Shown here: in pieces, positions 1 to 8,178 of the stretch
How the letters are laid out: the number at the start of each line of letters is the position of its first letter
Position numbering within the stretch: position 1 is the stretch's first letter
Source of the DNA: JAPWJZ01 sp964575605
GTDB lineage: Bacteria; Pseudomonadota; Alphaproteobacteria; Micavibrionales; UBA2020
Direction: 5' to 3'
Assembly: GCA_964575605.1 (NCBI GenBank)
Contig: CAZNRN010000005.1
Coordinates: forward strand, 91,029 to 155,028
Length of the DNA: 64,000 nucleotides
Position numbers and translations under genes: made by a program
Notes under the pieces: generated by a model
The model's database searches: none
Told to the model about the DNA's origin: nothing
What the model saw: only the letters and a program-made list of their open reading frames with translations

Positions 1-182
1 TCCTGGTCGCCCAGCGCATAGGCGACATACAGGATGGTCTTGGGGTTTTCCGGCGAGGCGCCAAACAGCTCCTGCACCGTTTCCGCGCGCTTCGACGCCA
101 GCGCGCCGTTGCTGAGCAGCAGCAGGTTCAGCCGGTCGCGTTTGGCCGACGATACGTTGAAATCTTTCGCGGGTTTGGTCAT
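1..182 (-). CDS. Hypothetical protein, 5' part only (runs off the window)
   Basis: An open frame on the minus strand starts with ATG at 182 and continues without a stop to base 1, giving about 60 residues that begin MTKPAKDFNVSSAKRDRLNL. The start lies 5 nt after the stop of the membrane-protein gene at 188-817, so the two probably form an operon. The visible part is soluble, leucine-rich and helical, with no signal peptide or recognisable catalytic motif. I do not recognise the family. Only the N-terminus is available, so function cannot be judged. Confidence 0.55.
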   Translation of the reverse strand, partial: MTKPAKDFNVSSAKRDRLNLLLLSNGALASKRAETVQELFGASPENPKTILYVAYALGDQ

Positions 183-187
183 CTGTC

Positions 188-817
188 TTAGGGGCGCGGC
201 GGCGTGGGGACGTTGACGGGCTTCGGCGCGGGTGCTTCGACCTTTGCTTCGGGCGAGGCGGCCTTCTCGAAACCGGGCTGTGCTTCCAGCGTGCCGACTT
301 TGGGCGCGGGGGACAGGTTGGGTGCGGGCAGGGCGGGCGTTTTCTGCGCCTTGGCTGCTTTTGCATTCTGGATGGTGTCGCGGACGGCGGTATAGGCGTT
401 GCCCAGCAGCTGCGCGCTGCCGACGGCCATCAGCGCCGCGCCGCCCAGCACCAGCAGCGGGGGAAGGACAGCCGTGCTGCCCATGCCTAGTGCGAAACCG
501 CCAATAAAGAAGCTGAGCGCCCCCGTCCAGCCCACGCCAAGGCTGTCGGCTGCTTTTGCAAGGCGGGATTTCCAGCCGGGCTTTGTATCTTCTGTTTTAC
601 CCGCCAGCGTCTTGACGCCCTGCCAAGCCTGCCTGCCGCCTGCCGCCAGCGCGATGCCGCCGAAGATGGCCGCGGAAACGACCGGCAATCCGGCGAGGAA
701 GGCAACGCCCAGCGCTACCGTGCCGACGCCAGCAACAACCTTTGTCAGCGCACCTGCACCCGTGAGGAATTTTTTAAGAGGGCTGACAGAGTCCTGCTGT
801 GCGGCGGGGGCGTCCAT
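188..817 (-). CDS. Small multi-pass membrane protein of unknown function
   Basis: The protein is 209 aa. The frame is open up to 880, but I place the start at ATG 817 (MDAPAAQQDSV) because an AAGGA sequence sits 8 nt upstream and a good promoter at 852-880 would put transcription initiation near 845. Residues about 20-60 and 95-140 form two glycine/alanine-rich hydrophobic hairpins, probably four membrane segments. The last 60 residues are a proline/alanine/lysine-rich tail ending PTPPRP. No known domain is recognised. The next gene on this strand starts 5 nt after its stop. An inner-membrane location is inferred from hydrophobicity only. Confidence 0.65.
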   Translation of the reverse strand: MDAPAAQQDSVSPLKKFLTGAGALTKVVAGVGTVALGVAFLAGLPVVSAAIFGGIALAAGGRQAWQGVKTLAGKTEDTKPGWKSRLAKAADSLGVGWTGALSFFIGGFALGMGSTAVLPPLLVLGGAALMAVGSAQLLGNAYTAVRDTIQNAKAAKAQKTPALPAPNLSPAPKVGTLEAQPGFEKAASPEAKVEAPAPKPVNVPTPPRP

Positions 818-851
818 GTGGGTCATCCTTGTAATCTGTTGAGTTGAGATA

Positions 852-880
852 TGTATAATTAGGGTTGTCCGAAGCGTCAA
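852..880 (-). promoter_or_regulatory. Sigma-70-type promoter for the 188-817 operon
   Basis: Read on the minus strand, TTGACG (880-875) and TATACA (857-852) are separated by exactly 17 nt. This is close to the housekeeping consensus, and the predicted start of transcription (about 845) leaves a short leader before ATG 817 with its AAGGA ribosome-binding site. Confidence 0.6.
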
Positions 881-1051
881 GGCGTATCATCTATCATATT
901 GAAATAACTAAATATAAAGTAATTTATTTTTCAGATTGCAGTTAGCTGCCGGATTTAGTAATCTCCCTTCAAGCCAGCATAGATACCGGGCAGCGCGGTT
1001 TTCCTTAAGTGGATTTGTTTCTCGCCTGCCGCCTCGACTAATATGCTCCAA

Positions 1052-1086
1052 AACAACCACGAACTTTTTTGTTCGAGGTTGTTTTT
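1052..1086 (+). terminator. Stem-loop with U-tract, 46 nt before a small gene (terminator or leader element)
   Basis: A 13-bp stem (1052-1064 with 1071-1083, one mismatch) closes a T6 loop and is followed by further T residues to 1086, the form of an intrinsic terminator for plus-strand transcription. No plus-strand coding gene ends upstream of it. It could end a small RNA or leader transcribed from the 900-1050 region, or act as an attenuator for the gene at 1132. The rest of 881-1051 is AT-rich at its left end and shows no other feature I can support. Confidence 0.5.
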
Positions 1087-1131
1087 CTCCCCTGAAAAGC
1101 CGCTTCGGATTTAGCCAGAGGAGGAACGACC

Positions 1132-1386
1132 ATGTCCACCATCGTCATTACGTTGCGCAAAGATACCAAGGCAGGCGACATCGGCGCCGCGCTGAAGGAA
1201 ATCTGCTCTATCCAGGAAGTTTTCAACGTGCAGGCCGTATACCCGGCAGATGCAGCCGCCGGCCGCGGGCTCCATTACACCGCGGACCTGACGGAGAATG
1301 CTGATAAGGGCAAGGTGCTCGAGGCAGTCAAGGCCGCGCCGTTTGTACAGGGCGCTTACGTGCCGCCGCTGCGCAAACTGCTCTAA
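1132..1386 (+). CDS. Small hypothetical protein, 84 aa
   Basis: A strong AGAGGAGGAAC ribosome-binding site precedes ATG 1132. The product has a beta-strand start (MSTIVITLRKDT), a helix, a strand, then a C-terminal helix and PPLRKLL. This alpha/beta pattern and size resemble small ferredoxin-like folds such as protease pro-domains, but that is only a pattern impression. There is no signal peptide or membrane segment. It stands alone between a terminator-like hairpin and a convergent cupin gene. Function unknown. Confidence 0.65.
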   Translation: MSTIVITLRKDTKAGDIGAALKEICSIQEVFNVQAVYPADAAAGRGLHYTADLTENADKGKVLEAVKAAPFVQGAYVPPLRKLL

Positions 1387-1392
1387 ACCAGA

Positions 1393-1998
1393 TTATTTGG
1401 TTTCGAGATAGGCGGCGTCGGTCAGCACCAGCTCTTTTTCAGGGCTGACAGCTTCGCCGTATACGACCTTTTCCTTGTGATCAGGGCCCATCGTCGTGCC
1501 GGAATAATCGCGCGCGACGCAATGCGGCTTCACGCCGTTCAGCCAGTGCTGGATGGACAGAAACACGCCACCGCCCTTGCCGAAGACACCGCCGTGCAGG
1601 TGGTGGGGCTTCACGCGGATGGCGTGCCCTCGCAGCTTGGCCGTCTTGAGCGGGCCGCCGTCTTCGCAGATGTCGGATTCAAGGTTGGTGAATTTGCCCG
1701 AGTGCGACAGGCGGTAGTTGCCGCCCATGTAGATTTCGATGCTGTCGACGTTCGGATGCACGTGTTCGGGGATGATGGTGCCTTCGGGCACGATGAACAT
1801 CTGCACCTGGAACTGGCCTTCGCGGAACATCAGCAGGGAGGTGACGTTTTCGACGCGGTCCACCGCCCCATGGAAAGGCACGGCGCCCAGGACGTTCATG
1901 TTCTTCATGAACCAGCGGGCGAATTTCTGCAATTCGTCCAGCTGCTGCTGCGGCCTTGCCGTTTTTTGCGGGGTGGTGGCTTTTTGCGGTTCGCCCAT
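1393..1998 (-). CDS. Cupin-domain protein
   Basis: The protein is 201 aa from ATG 1998, chosen over an upstream in-frame ATG because AAAGGAAA lies at the right distance. After a polar N-terminus of about 20 residues and a helix, the centre holds a cupin barrel with motif 1 EHVHPNVDSIEIYMGG (two His and a Glu as likely metal ligands) and motif 2 around KPHHLHGG. Cupins of this kind bind a divalent metal and act as dioxygenases, isomerases or sensors; the substrate is not evident. The gene stands alone, convergent with the 1132 gene and downstream of the metallo-hydrolase gene on the same strand. Confidence 0.75.
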   Translation of the reverse strand: MGEPQKATTPQKTARPQQQLDELQKFARWFMKNMNVLGAVPFHGAVDRVENVTSLLMFREGQFQVQMFIVPEGTIIPEHVHPNVDSIEIYMGGNYRLSHSGKFTNLESDICEDGGPLKTAKLRGHAIRVKPHHLHGGVFGKGGGVFLSIQHWLNGVKPHCVARDYSGTTMGPDHKEKVVYGEAVSPEKELVLTDAAYLETK

Positions 1999-2090
1999 GG
2001 GAATTTTCCTTTGATTGAGGCTAATTCCATAGCGCATTTACCGCCCCGGCGAAAGGGGGTTTCGGCTAATGCTGTTATTTCAAGGACTTT

Positions 2091-2867
2091 TTAGAACTCG
2101 AAGGTCAGGCCATCGTACGCCAGCGCCACGTTGTCGGGCAGCATCTTGCTGACCGTGTCGTAGTCGATGGTGTAGTCGAGGTGGGTGAAATAGGTTTTCT
2201 TGGGCTTGAACTTTTCGGCCCAGGCCAGCGACTTTTCGACATAGGAATGCGATTTGTCGGTGCCGGTCAGGCAGTTGCAATCCACCATCCAGACGTCGAG
2301 GCCGTAGAGGTGTTCTTCGGCTTCGGGCGGGAAGTCGTTCACGTCGGTCGAATAGGCGAAATTGCCGATACGCAGGCCGACCGACTTGATGCGGCCGTGC
2401 AGCTGCCAGAAGGTCTGCATTTCGAGCGTGCCGATTTTCATCTTTTGCGGAGGGATCATCTCGACCCAGTAGGGTCGCGCGGTGCCGGTGTATTCAAGGG
2501 CGATGGCGGGGTCGAACATATACCACCAGACTTTTTCGATGTCGCGGCGGGTGAAACGGTCGACATACATGGGCAGGTGGACGCCGTCGCGGTGCGACAT
2601 CAGGATGGGCAGGTGGAACATGCCCGCGATATGGTCGGCATGCGGATGGGTGAAGAACAGCGCATCGAATTTGCTGATATTGTGGCGCGCCAGTTGTTCC
2701 TTCACGTCGGGGCCCATGTCGACCAGCATGGTGGTCTTGCCGTCGTCGACGAAAATAGAAGGGGTCGTGCGCTTGTTGCGCGGCTGTTTGGGGTCGCAGG
2801 CGCCCCAGCCGCCGCCCGCATAGGGCACGCCATAGGCCGAGCCGGAACCGAGGACGGTGATTTTCAT
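2091..2867 (-). CDS. Metallo-beta-lactamase-fold hydrolase (PhnP/RNase Z-like)
   Basis: The 258-aa product opens with the strand MKITVLGSGSAYGVP and carries the zinc motif HPHADH at residues 74-79, with further candidate ligands (H155, D175, H229). This is the layout of MBL-fold phosphodiesterases of the PhnP/RNase Z group, which cleave cyclic phosphates or RNA ends. Its ATG overlaps the stop codon of the preceding nucleotidyltransferase reading frame by 4 nt (ATGA), so translation is probably coupled. The exact substrate cannot be assigned. Alphaproteobacteria often carry such a gene next to tatD and metG, but neither is present here. Confidence 0.8.
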   Translation of the reverse strand: MKITVLGSGSAYGVPYAGGGWGACDPKQPRNKRTTPSIFVDDGKTTMLVDMGPDVKEQLARHNISKFDALFFTHPHADHIAGMFHLPILMSHRDGVHLPMYVDRFTRRDIEKVWWYMFDPAIALEYTGTARPYWVEMIPPQKMKIGTLEMQTFWQLHGRIKSVGLRIGNFAYSTDVNDFPPEAEEHLYGLDVWMVDCNCLTGTDKSHSYVEKSLAWAEKFKPKKTYFTHLDYTIDYDTVSKMLPDNVALAYDGLTFEF

Positions 2868-3914
2868 CCGTGTTTCCTTTCGCGGCGCGGGCAGACGGGC
2901 TTGCGCTGCACATATTTTTCCGCGTCGGTTTTCAACACGTTCTTTTCAAAGAATTCGATTGCCTCGCGCTGGTTTTCATAGCGGTCGGGGAAAGCCTTTT
3001 GCAGCACGAATTTGCCCAGCGCCAGCGTGTCGGCCAGCTTCTGGTTCGACATCGGCTGCGGGAAAAGCTTTTCTAGCATGTCAGCGGCCTTCTGCATTTC
3101 CTTGTCGCCGTTCTCGCGCGAGAAGCGCACGATCTCGTCGCCCAGCCAGATGGGCGAATAGCCGGTCGATTTATAACCGGTCAGCACCTGCAGGAATTCG
3201 ATGGCCGAGGTGACGATGCCTTCGTTGTCGAAAACCGTGCGCGACATCTGGCCGCGCTTCAGGTGCTTGTTGGCGACGTACAGGTTGATCAGCAGTTCCT
3301 GCATCAGCAATTCCATGCGCTCGCCGGTCGAGGTGCCGGAGGTATGGCGCGTGATGAAGTCTTTCGCGCTGTCGGGCAGGGGGCAGGCCTTGGTGCCGTG
3401 GGTGTCGATCCAGCGCGTCGCGTCCGGGTCTTTCGCGAACATGCGCGGCTTGATGGTGGTGGGGGAAGCGGGCGGCACGCCCTGCATCGCCATGTAGAGG
3501 TCGAACTGGTAAATCTTGTCGGCGTGGTCTTTGCTCTGCGCCACGAACATGAACCCTATGCCGCCGTAATCCTTCACCAGGCGGTCGTGGCAGTTAGTAA
3601 TAATGCGGCCCCTGGATTCCAAGTAGCCGCACACTGTATCGTAAACTTCATCAAGCTTGTCGGGGGAGACCACGGTGAAAAGGTCGATGTCCGAGTGGGT
3701 GTCGGCGCCGTCCGCGCCCGAGCGATCCCCGCAGGTAGGCTTCTTCAAGAAGCCCTTTGTCCCGCAGCAGCTCGAAACATCCCTTCAGGAGGTCGGCCTG
3801 CGGCAGGTGTTCCTGCTCTGTGACCTTGAGGTGGCTGTTCAGCTCGACATCAGACGCACCTTTGGTCTTGTCGGCTTCGCCGCCAGCCTTGGTGAAATCG
3901 CACTTTAACCGCAT
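2864..3914 (-). pseudogene. Nucleotidyltransferase-fold protein split by a +1 frameshift
   Basis: Two minus-strand frames join into one protein. The first starts at ATG 3914 (GGGAG upstream) and reads to the active-site start YLRGSLGR; it then runs out of frame and stops at 3651. The second frame resumes with GADTHSDIDLFTVVSP and continues to 2864. Skipping one base around 3705-3725 restores GSLGR-DGADTHSDID, the G-S...D-x-D signature of nucleotidyltransferases that move NMP groups to small molecules or RNA. The C-terminal 220 residues are mostly helical and intact. This may be a real inactivating mutation or an assembly error in a GC-rich stretch. It is coupled to the downstream MBL gene. 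Confidence 0.75.
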
Positions 3915-4091
3915 GGTCCCGCTCCCAACGATATTATGCAATACTGCAATGCGGCACATTTATACCGAGACTTACAGGGAAGTCAAGGAGGGTGCATTTT
4001 AGTCAATATTTACAATGGCATATAAAATACGCATTTTTGAACATGCGACAAGATTCTGAAAAATAAGACCGCGATTCTGTACAGGAAAGGC

Positions 4092-4427
4092 TTATTTAGC
4101 GGGGCTTTTGGGCGCTTCCGTCGGGCCGCCAACGGCCCATTTCCAGTCTACACCTTCGAGCTCGATGCAGGCCTCGAGGTTATCCTTCACACCCAGCTGC
4201 ACCCATTCGCGGGTGTCGGGGTTGACGAAGAGCATATGGTTGCGGGCATAGACGTCGATGCTGTCGGCGGTATAGGCGAACTTGGCGTTCTGGTTCAGCA
4301 GCCGCAGCATTTCATCCAGATGCAGGCAGCGCGGGAAACTGGATGCAGCTGTAACGGCCTCCGGCTTTTGCGCCGGGGCGGCGCAGGCGGCAAGTAAAAT
4401 AAGTGCGGCGAAGGCGAGGGCTCTCAT
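4092..4427 (-). CDS. Small predicted lipoprotein
   Basis: The 111-aa product has a signal peptide, MRALAFAALILLAACAAPA, with a lipobox LAAC, so cysteine 15 should be lipidated after Sec export. The mature part is about 95 aa with three cysteines in total and a proline/lysine end. No family is recognised. Its start codon overlaps the stop of the diguanylate cyclase gene by 4 nt (4424-4427), so it is probably the second gene of a two-gene operon and may act with that membrane sensor in the periplasm; that link is inference from gene order. Confidence 0.7.
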   Translation of the reverse strand: MRALAFAALILLAACAAPAQKPEAVTAASSFPRCLHLDEMLRLLNQNAKFAYTADSIDVYARNHMLFVNPDTREWVQLGVKDNLEACIELEGVDWKWAVGGPTEAPKSPAK

Positions 4428-6439
4428 TTATGCACACGCATCTGGTCGTTGGCGGTATAGACGGCGTATTTCATCGACTTGTCCTTCTTCGCCTTGTACA
4501 TCGCGGCATCGGCGCAGGTGATCAGGCGGTCGGCGTCCTGCGCGTCATCGGGATAGAAGGCGACGCCGATTGATGACGTAATGACGTGTTTCAGGTCATC
4601 AAGCTCGACCGGCACCTGCAGGCTTTCCAGCAGGCGGTCGATGATCTTGTAACATTCGGCGCGGTCGGCCAGCCCATCCGCCATGATGGTGAATTCGTCG
4701 CCGCCCATGCGCGCGGCGGTATCGGATTCACGGATGACTTCACCCAGATGCCTTGCGAAGGTTTTCAGGATGATGTCGCCCGCGGCATGGCCGTATTTGT
4801 CGTTGATGGGCTTGAAGTCGTTCAGGTCGCAGTAGATGACGCCGACTTTCTTGTGCGTGCGCTCGGCGCGTACCAGCGCTTTTTTCAGGTGTTCCGACAA
4901 CAGCGCGCGGTTGGCGAGGCCGGTCATCTGGTCGTGGCGCGCCATGTGGGACAGCTGCTGCTCGAAGCCCTTGCGTTCGGTGATGTCGTGGAAGATCAGC
5001 ACTGCGCCCGTCACGTCGTCGCCCTCGAACAGCGGCGAGGCTGTGTATTCGACGTTGAACGGCTTGCCTTCCTTGCGCCAGAAGACATGGTCGCTGGTGG
5101 TGCAGATCTTGCCGTCCAGCAGCACCTGCGTAATCACGCTGTCGGCCTTGTGGATCGGCTTGCCGTCTTCGGTCGCGTGGTGGATGAGGGTGTGATGGTC
5201 CTGCCCCACCAGCTCGCGCTTGGAATAGCCCAGAAGCGCGGTCGCGCGGGGGTTGCAGAAAGTGATGTTGCCTGTTGTGTCCAATCCCACGATGCCTTCG
5301 TGGGTTGACAGCAATATCATCTCGATGCGTTTTTTCTGGCGCGCGACTTCCTGCGTGCGGTCCTCGACCTCCATGCTGATGCGTTCATGTTCGCGCAGGC
5401 GCGAGATGAGGTAGAAGGCCAGCAGCGCCGTCACGAATACGCCGCCCAGCAGGATAGCGAAGGTGCCGGGGTGCGTCTTGATGGTGAAATAGCCGGGGGC
5501 GGCCATCATCACCGCTTCCCATTTACGGCCGCCGACTTCAAAGATTCCGTTACTTTTAAGCAGTTTGTTTTCGTGCAGGTCTTCGAGAACTTGGGCCTCG
5601 GTGAATTTCTCCATCTTGGTGGAGCGTACATAGAGATTCTGGGCTTCGCCCTCGGCCGAGATGTCGCGGATGACGATATTGATGCCGGCAGGCTGCAGCG
5701 GCTTCAAGGCGGCTTCGATCAGTTTGGGCATCGAAATCACCGTGACGACGAAACCCTCCATCATCTCATAGGTTTCGCCGTCGGCGCCGGGGGCTTTTTT
5801 CTCGCGGTAAATGGGCACGGCGAAAAGGACACCTTCGTGGCCTTCGACCTTGCCCCATTCGCGGAATAAATTGGAGGCCTGCACCTGCCTGGTGTCGCGC
5901 GCGGCTTCGAGCGCGGGGGCGGTATCTGCGTCGGAAGCGATATCGTAACCCATCATCCGCTCGTTGTCTTTCAGCGGCTGCGCGTAATAAAGCGGGAAGT
6001 ATTCCTCGCGGATTTTGGCATCGACAAGGTTGCCGTCAGCATCCTTCTCCATCAGCTTGAAGCCCGGAATATAGGCCTGTTCCTTCTTCACATAGGCATC
6101 ACGCTCGGCCTTGCGTATGCGCGGCGCCCATTCGATGGCTTCGAGATAAGGATGATCTTTTACCAGCTGCTTGGTAAAGACGTTGAACTCGTTCGGCGTC
6201 ACCATGTCGTCGTCGGATCGGTAGAAGGCGGTGAGGGTGTTCAGCAGGATTTTGTTGTCATTCAGCATTTTGCCGATGATCTGCAAACGCTCTTGCGCGG
6301 CGCGATCGAATTCCTTGCGCACATGTTCTTCCTGCGACTGCTGGTAATTCCACGACAGCGCGACCGAGGCAAGCAGCCCCAGCCCCAGCACCAGCATGAC
6401 AAAGGCATATTCCCCGTAAAGACGCCTGATAAAAGCCAT
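4424..6439 (-). CDS. Membrane-bound diguanylate cyclase, CHASE-PAS-GGDEF
   Basis: The protein has 671 aa from ATG 6439; the open frame extends further, but this start gives a short cytoplasmic tail before the first membrane helix (about 12-30). Residues about 45-320 form a periplasmic CHASE-type sensor, followed by a second membrane helix (about 326-346). A PAS domain (about 370-490) and a GGDEF domain (about 500-670) follow, with an intact GGDEF at 579-583. An RxxD inhibitory site (RESD, 570-573) sits five residues before it, so it should make c-di-GMP with product inhibition. No EAL domain is present. The lipoprotein gene follows with a 4-nt overlap. Confidence 0.9.
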   Translation of the reverse strand: MAFIRRLYGEYAFVMLVLGLGLLASVALSWNYQQSQEEHVRKEFDRAAQERLQIIGKMLNDNKILLNTLTAFYRSDDDMVTPNEFNVFTKQLVKDHPYLEAIEWAPRIRKAERDAYVKKEQAYIPGFKLMEKDADGNLVDAKIREEYFPLYYAQPLKDNERMMGYDIASDADTAPALEAARDTRQVQASNLFREWGKVEGHEGVLFAVPIYREKKAPGADGETYEMMEGFVVTVISMPKLIEAALKPLQPAGINIVIRDISAEGEAQNLYVRSTKMEKFTEAQVLEDLHENKLLKSNGIFEVGGRKWEAVMMAAPGYFTIKTHPGTFAILLGGVFVTALLAFYLISRLREHERISMEVEDRTQEVARQKKRIEMILLSTHEGIVGLDTTGNITFCNPRATALLGYSKRELVGQDHHTLIHHATEDGKPIHKADSVITQVLLDGKICTTSDHVFWRKEGKPFNVEYTASPLFEGDDVTGAVLIFHDITERKGFEQQLSHMARHDQMTGLANRALLSEHLKKALVRAERTHKKVGVIYCDLNDFKPINDKYGHAAGDIILKTFARHLGEVIRESDTAARMGGDEFTIMADGLADRAECYKIIDRLLESLQVPVELDDLKHVITSSIGVAFYPDDAQDADRLITCADAAMYKAKKDKSMKYAVYTANDQMRVHK

Positions 6440-6511
6440 GTTTGCCCCCGTTAGCTTTTGAGCTATAAGGATAGCCAGTTTAGACACCCAAGTCCATGAG
6501 AGGAGCCCTCG

Positions 6512-7093
6512 ATGCTGCCCCGTTCCTTTTACTTCGTGCGCCATGGCGAAACCGCCTGGAACAAGGAGGGCAAGATACAGGGCCATACCGATATCCCCCT
6601 GAATGACACCGGCCGCAGACAGGCGGAGCAGGCGATTTCCGTGCTGGCGCGCATGCCGATCGATATCATCGTCGCAAGCTCACTTGCCCGCGCTTATGAA
6701 ACAGCGGCAATCATCAACGCCGGCCTGCAGAAACCTTTGGTGGTGGAGGAGGGGTTGAAGGAGCGCAATTATGGCGCCTTCGAAGGCATGAACATCGATG
6801 AAATGGATGCGCTCAAGGCCGGTATGATGGAAAAAGGCCTCGCGCCCGAAGAGAACGGGTATCCCTGCCCGCCGGAGGGGGAGCCCTATGCCGATTTCAG
6901 GCTGCGCTCGATCGCCGCCTTCAAGAAGCATCTCGAAGAAAACACTGGCAAAAATATCCTTTTCGTCGCGCACGGCGGGGTCTATCGCGTGCTGCGCCGC
7001 TGCCTGTTTACCGAGCTGGACCACAGCGCCAACGTCCAGCCTTTCCATTTCGAGAAAAAGGACGAAGGCTGGTTTTTAAATCACCTTCTTTGA
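6512..7093 (+). CDS. Histidine phosphatase (phosphoglycerate mutase-like) family protein
   Basis: A 193-aa protein with the catalytic RHGET motif near residue 9 (FVRHGETAWN), followed by PLNDTGRRQAEQA, the SSLARAYETA segment, ERNYGAFEGM and the second catalytic histidine in VAHGGVYR. This is the complete active site of the branch-1 histidine phosphatases, which include phosphoglycerate mutase, alpha-ribazole phosphatase and broad-specificity phosphatases. The length suits a CobC/GpmB-like phosphatase rather than a glycolytic mutase. cobS/cobT lie far away, so a cobalamin role is not implied. It diverges from the diguanylate cyclase gene, with 72 nt between the starts. Confidence 0.85.
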   Translation: MLPRSFYFVRHGETAWNKEGKIQGHTDIPLNDTGRRQAEQAISVLARMPIDIIVASSLARAYETAAIINAGLQKPLVVEEGLKERNYGAFEGMNIDEMDALKAGMMEKGLAPEENGYPCPPEGEPYADFRLRSIAAFKKHLEENTGKNILFVAHGGVYRVLRRCLFTELDHSANVQPFHFEKKDEGWFLNHLL

Positions 7094-7222
7094 ACGCCCG
7101 TTCTGAAACCAGTTTCTTCTGGCAAGCGGCCTTAACAATTACTAGAATGCTGGTAGCAAAGAAGTGCAGCCAGGGAGTGATTCCCAAGGCGCCACAATGC
7201 CCCCAAATTCAGCGTTAGCACC

Positions 7223-8173
7223 ATGTCCGACCCGACGACTAATCCGGAAGACGAAGAGCATGTTGAAATTCTGCGCAGCTTCAACCGCATGTACGTCCAG
7301 AAAATCGGCGGGTTGAACGAAGGCTTTTACGGCAGCAAATATTCGCTCACTTCCGTGCGTGTGCTCTATGCCATCAAGGACGACAACTGCAATACGGCAG
7401 CCGCGCTGTGCCGCGATTTGTCGCTGGACGGCGGGTATGTCAGCCGTATCCTCGGGCTCTTCGAGCGTGACGGGCTGATTACCAAGGAAAAATCGCAAAA
7501 AGACGGCCGCCAGTATGAATTGCAGCTGACCGAAAAGGGTCGCGCGCTCTATGACGACATCAACCGCCACGCCCGCAACGATATCATGAAGCTGCTGGCG
7601 CCGCTCACGCCCGCGCAGCGGCGTTCGCTGGTGGCGGCGACAGGCTGCATCCGCGTGCTGCTCGAAGGCCATGTGAAAAAAGAAGTGCCGCAGGGCGTCG
7701 TGACGCTGCGCGCGCACCGCGTCGGCGATATGGGCCTGATTTTGCACAACCATACAGTGCGCTTCGCCGAGGAATACGGCTGGAACCATGAATTCGAGGC
7801 GCTGGTGGTCGAGAAGGTGGCGGAGTTCATCCGTAACTTCAATCCTGCAAAGGACCGGTGCTGGGTTGCCGACCTTGGCGGTAATATAGTGGGCTCACTA
7901 TTCCTTGTCGCCAATACCGAAGAGCTGGGGGAGCTGCGCCTGTTATACGTTGATAAAGAATCGCGCGGCATGGGCATCGGCCAGAGCCTGCTGAACGAAG
8001 CCATCGGCTTTGCGCGCCGCGCGGGGTATAAAAAACTGCGCATGGAAACCGAAAGCGTCGTCAGCTTCGCCGCCGCGCTGTTCGAGGCGGCGGGCATGCA
8101 AATCGTCAAATCCACCCCGCACGTGCGTTTCGGCAAAGAGCTTGTCAACCAGCAGTGGGAACTGGCACTCTAG
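7223..8173 (+). CDS. MarR-type regulator fused to a GNAT acetyltransferase
   Basis: Residues about 1-150 form a MarR winged helix, with recognition segment LSLDGGYVSRILGLFERDGL and a wing around KDGRQYELQLTEKGR. Residues about 160-316 form a GNAT domain with the acetyl-CoA loop RGMGIGQSLL. Fusions of this order are a known but functionally little-studied class; the two halves may couple ligand acetylation with transcription control. The start ATG 7223 has only a weak ribosome-binding site. xthA begins 5 nt after its stop, so they are likely co-transcribed. The target genes are unknown. Confidence 0.85.
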   Translation: MSDPTTNPEDEEHVEILRSFNRMYVQKIGGLNEGFYGSKYSLTSVRVLYAIKDDNCNTAAALCRDLSLDGGYVSRILGLFERDGLITKEKSQKDGRQYELQLTEKGRALYDDINRHARNDIMKLLAPLTPAQRRSLVAATGCIRVLLEGHVKKEVPQGVVTLRAHRVGDMGLILHNHTVRFAEEYGWNHEFEALVVEKVAEFIRNFNPAKDRCWVADLGGNIVGSLFLVANTEELGELRLLYVDKESRGMGIGQSLLNEAIGFARRAGYKKLRMETESVVSFAAALFEAAGMQIVKSTPHVRFGKELVNQQWELAL

Positions 8174-8178
8174 CCCCC

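Noticed and set aside
2864..3914. Programmed +1 frameshifting in the nucleotidyltransferase
   Set aside because: No slippery codon with a stop or stimulatory element is evident at the junction; mutation or sequence error is simpler.
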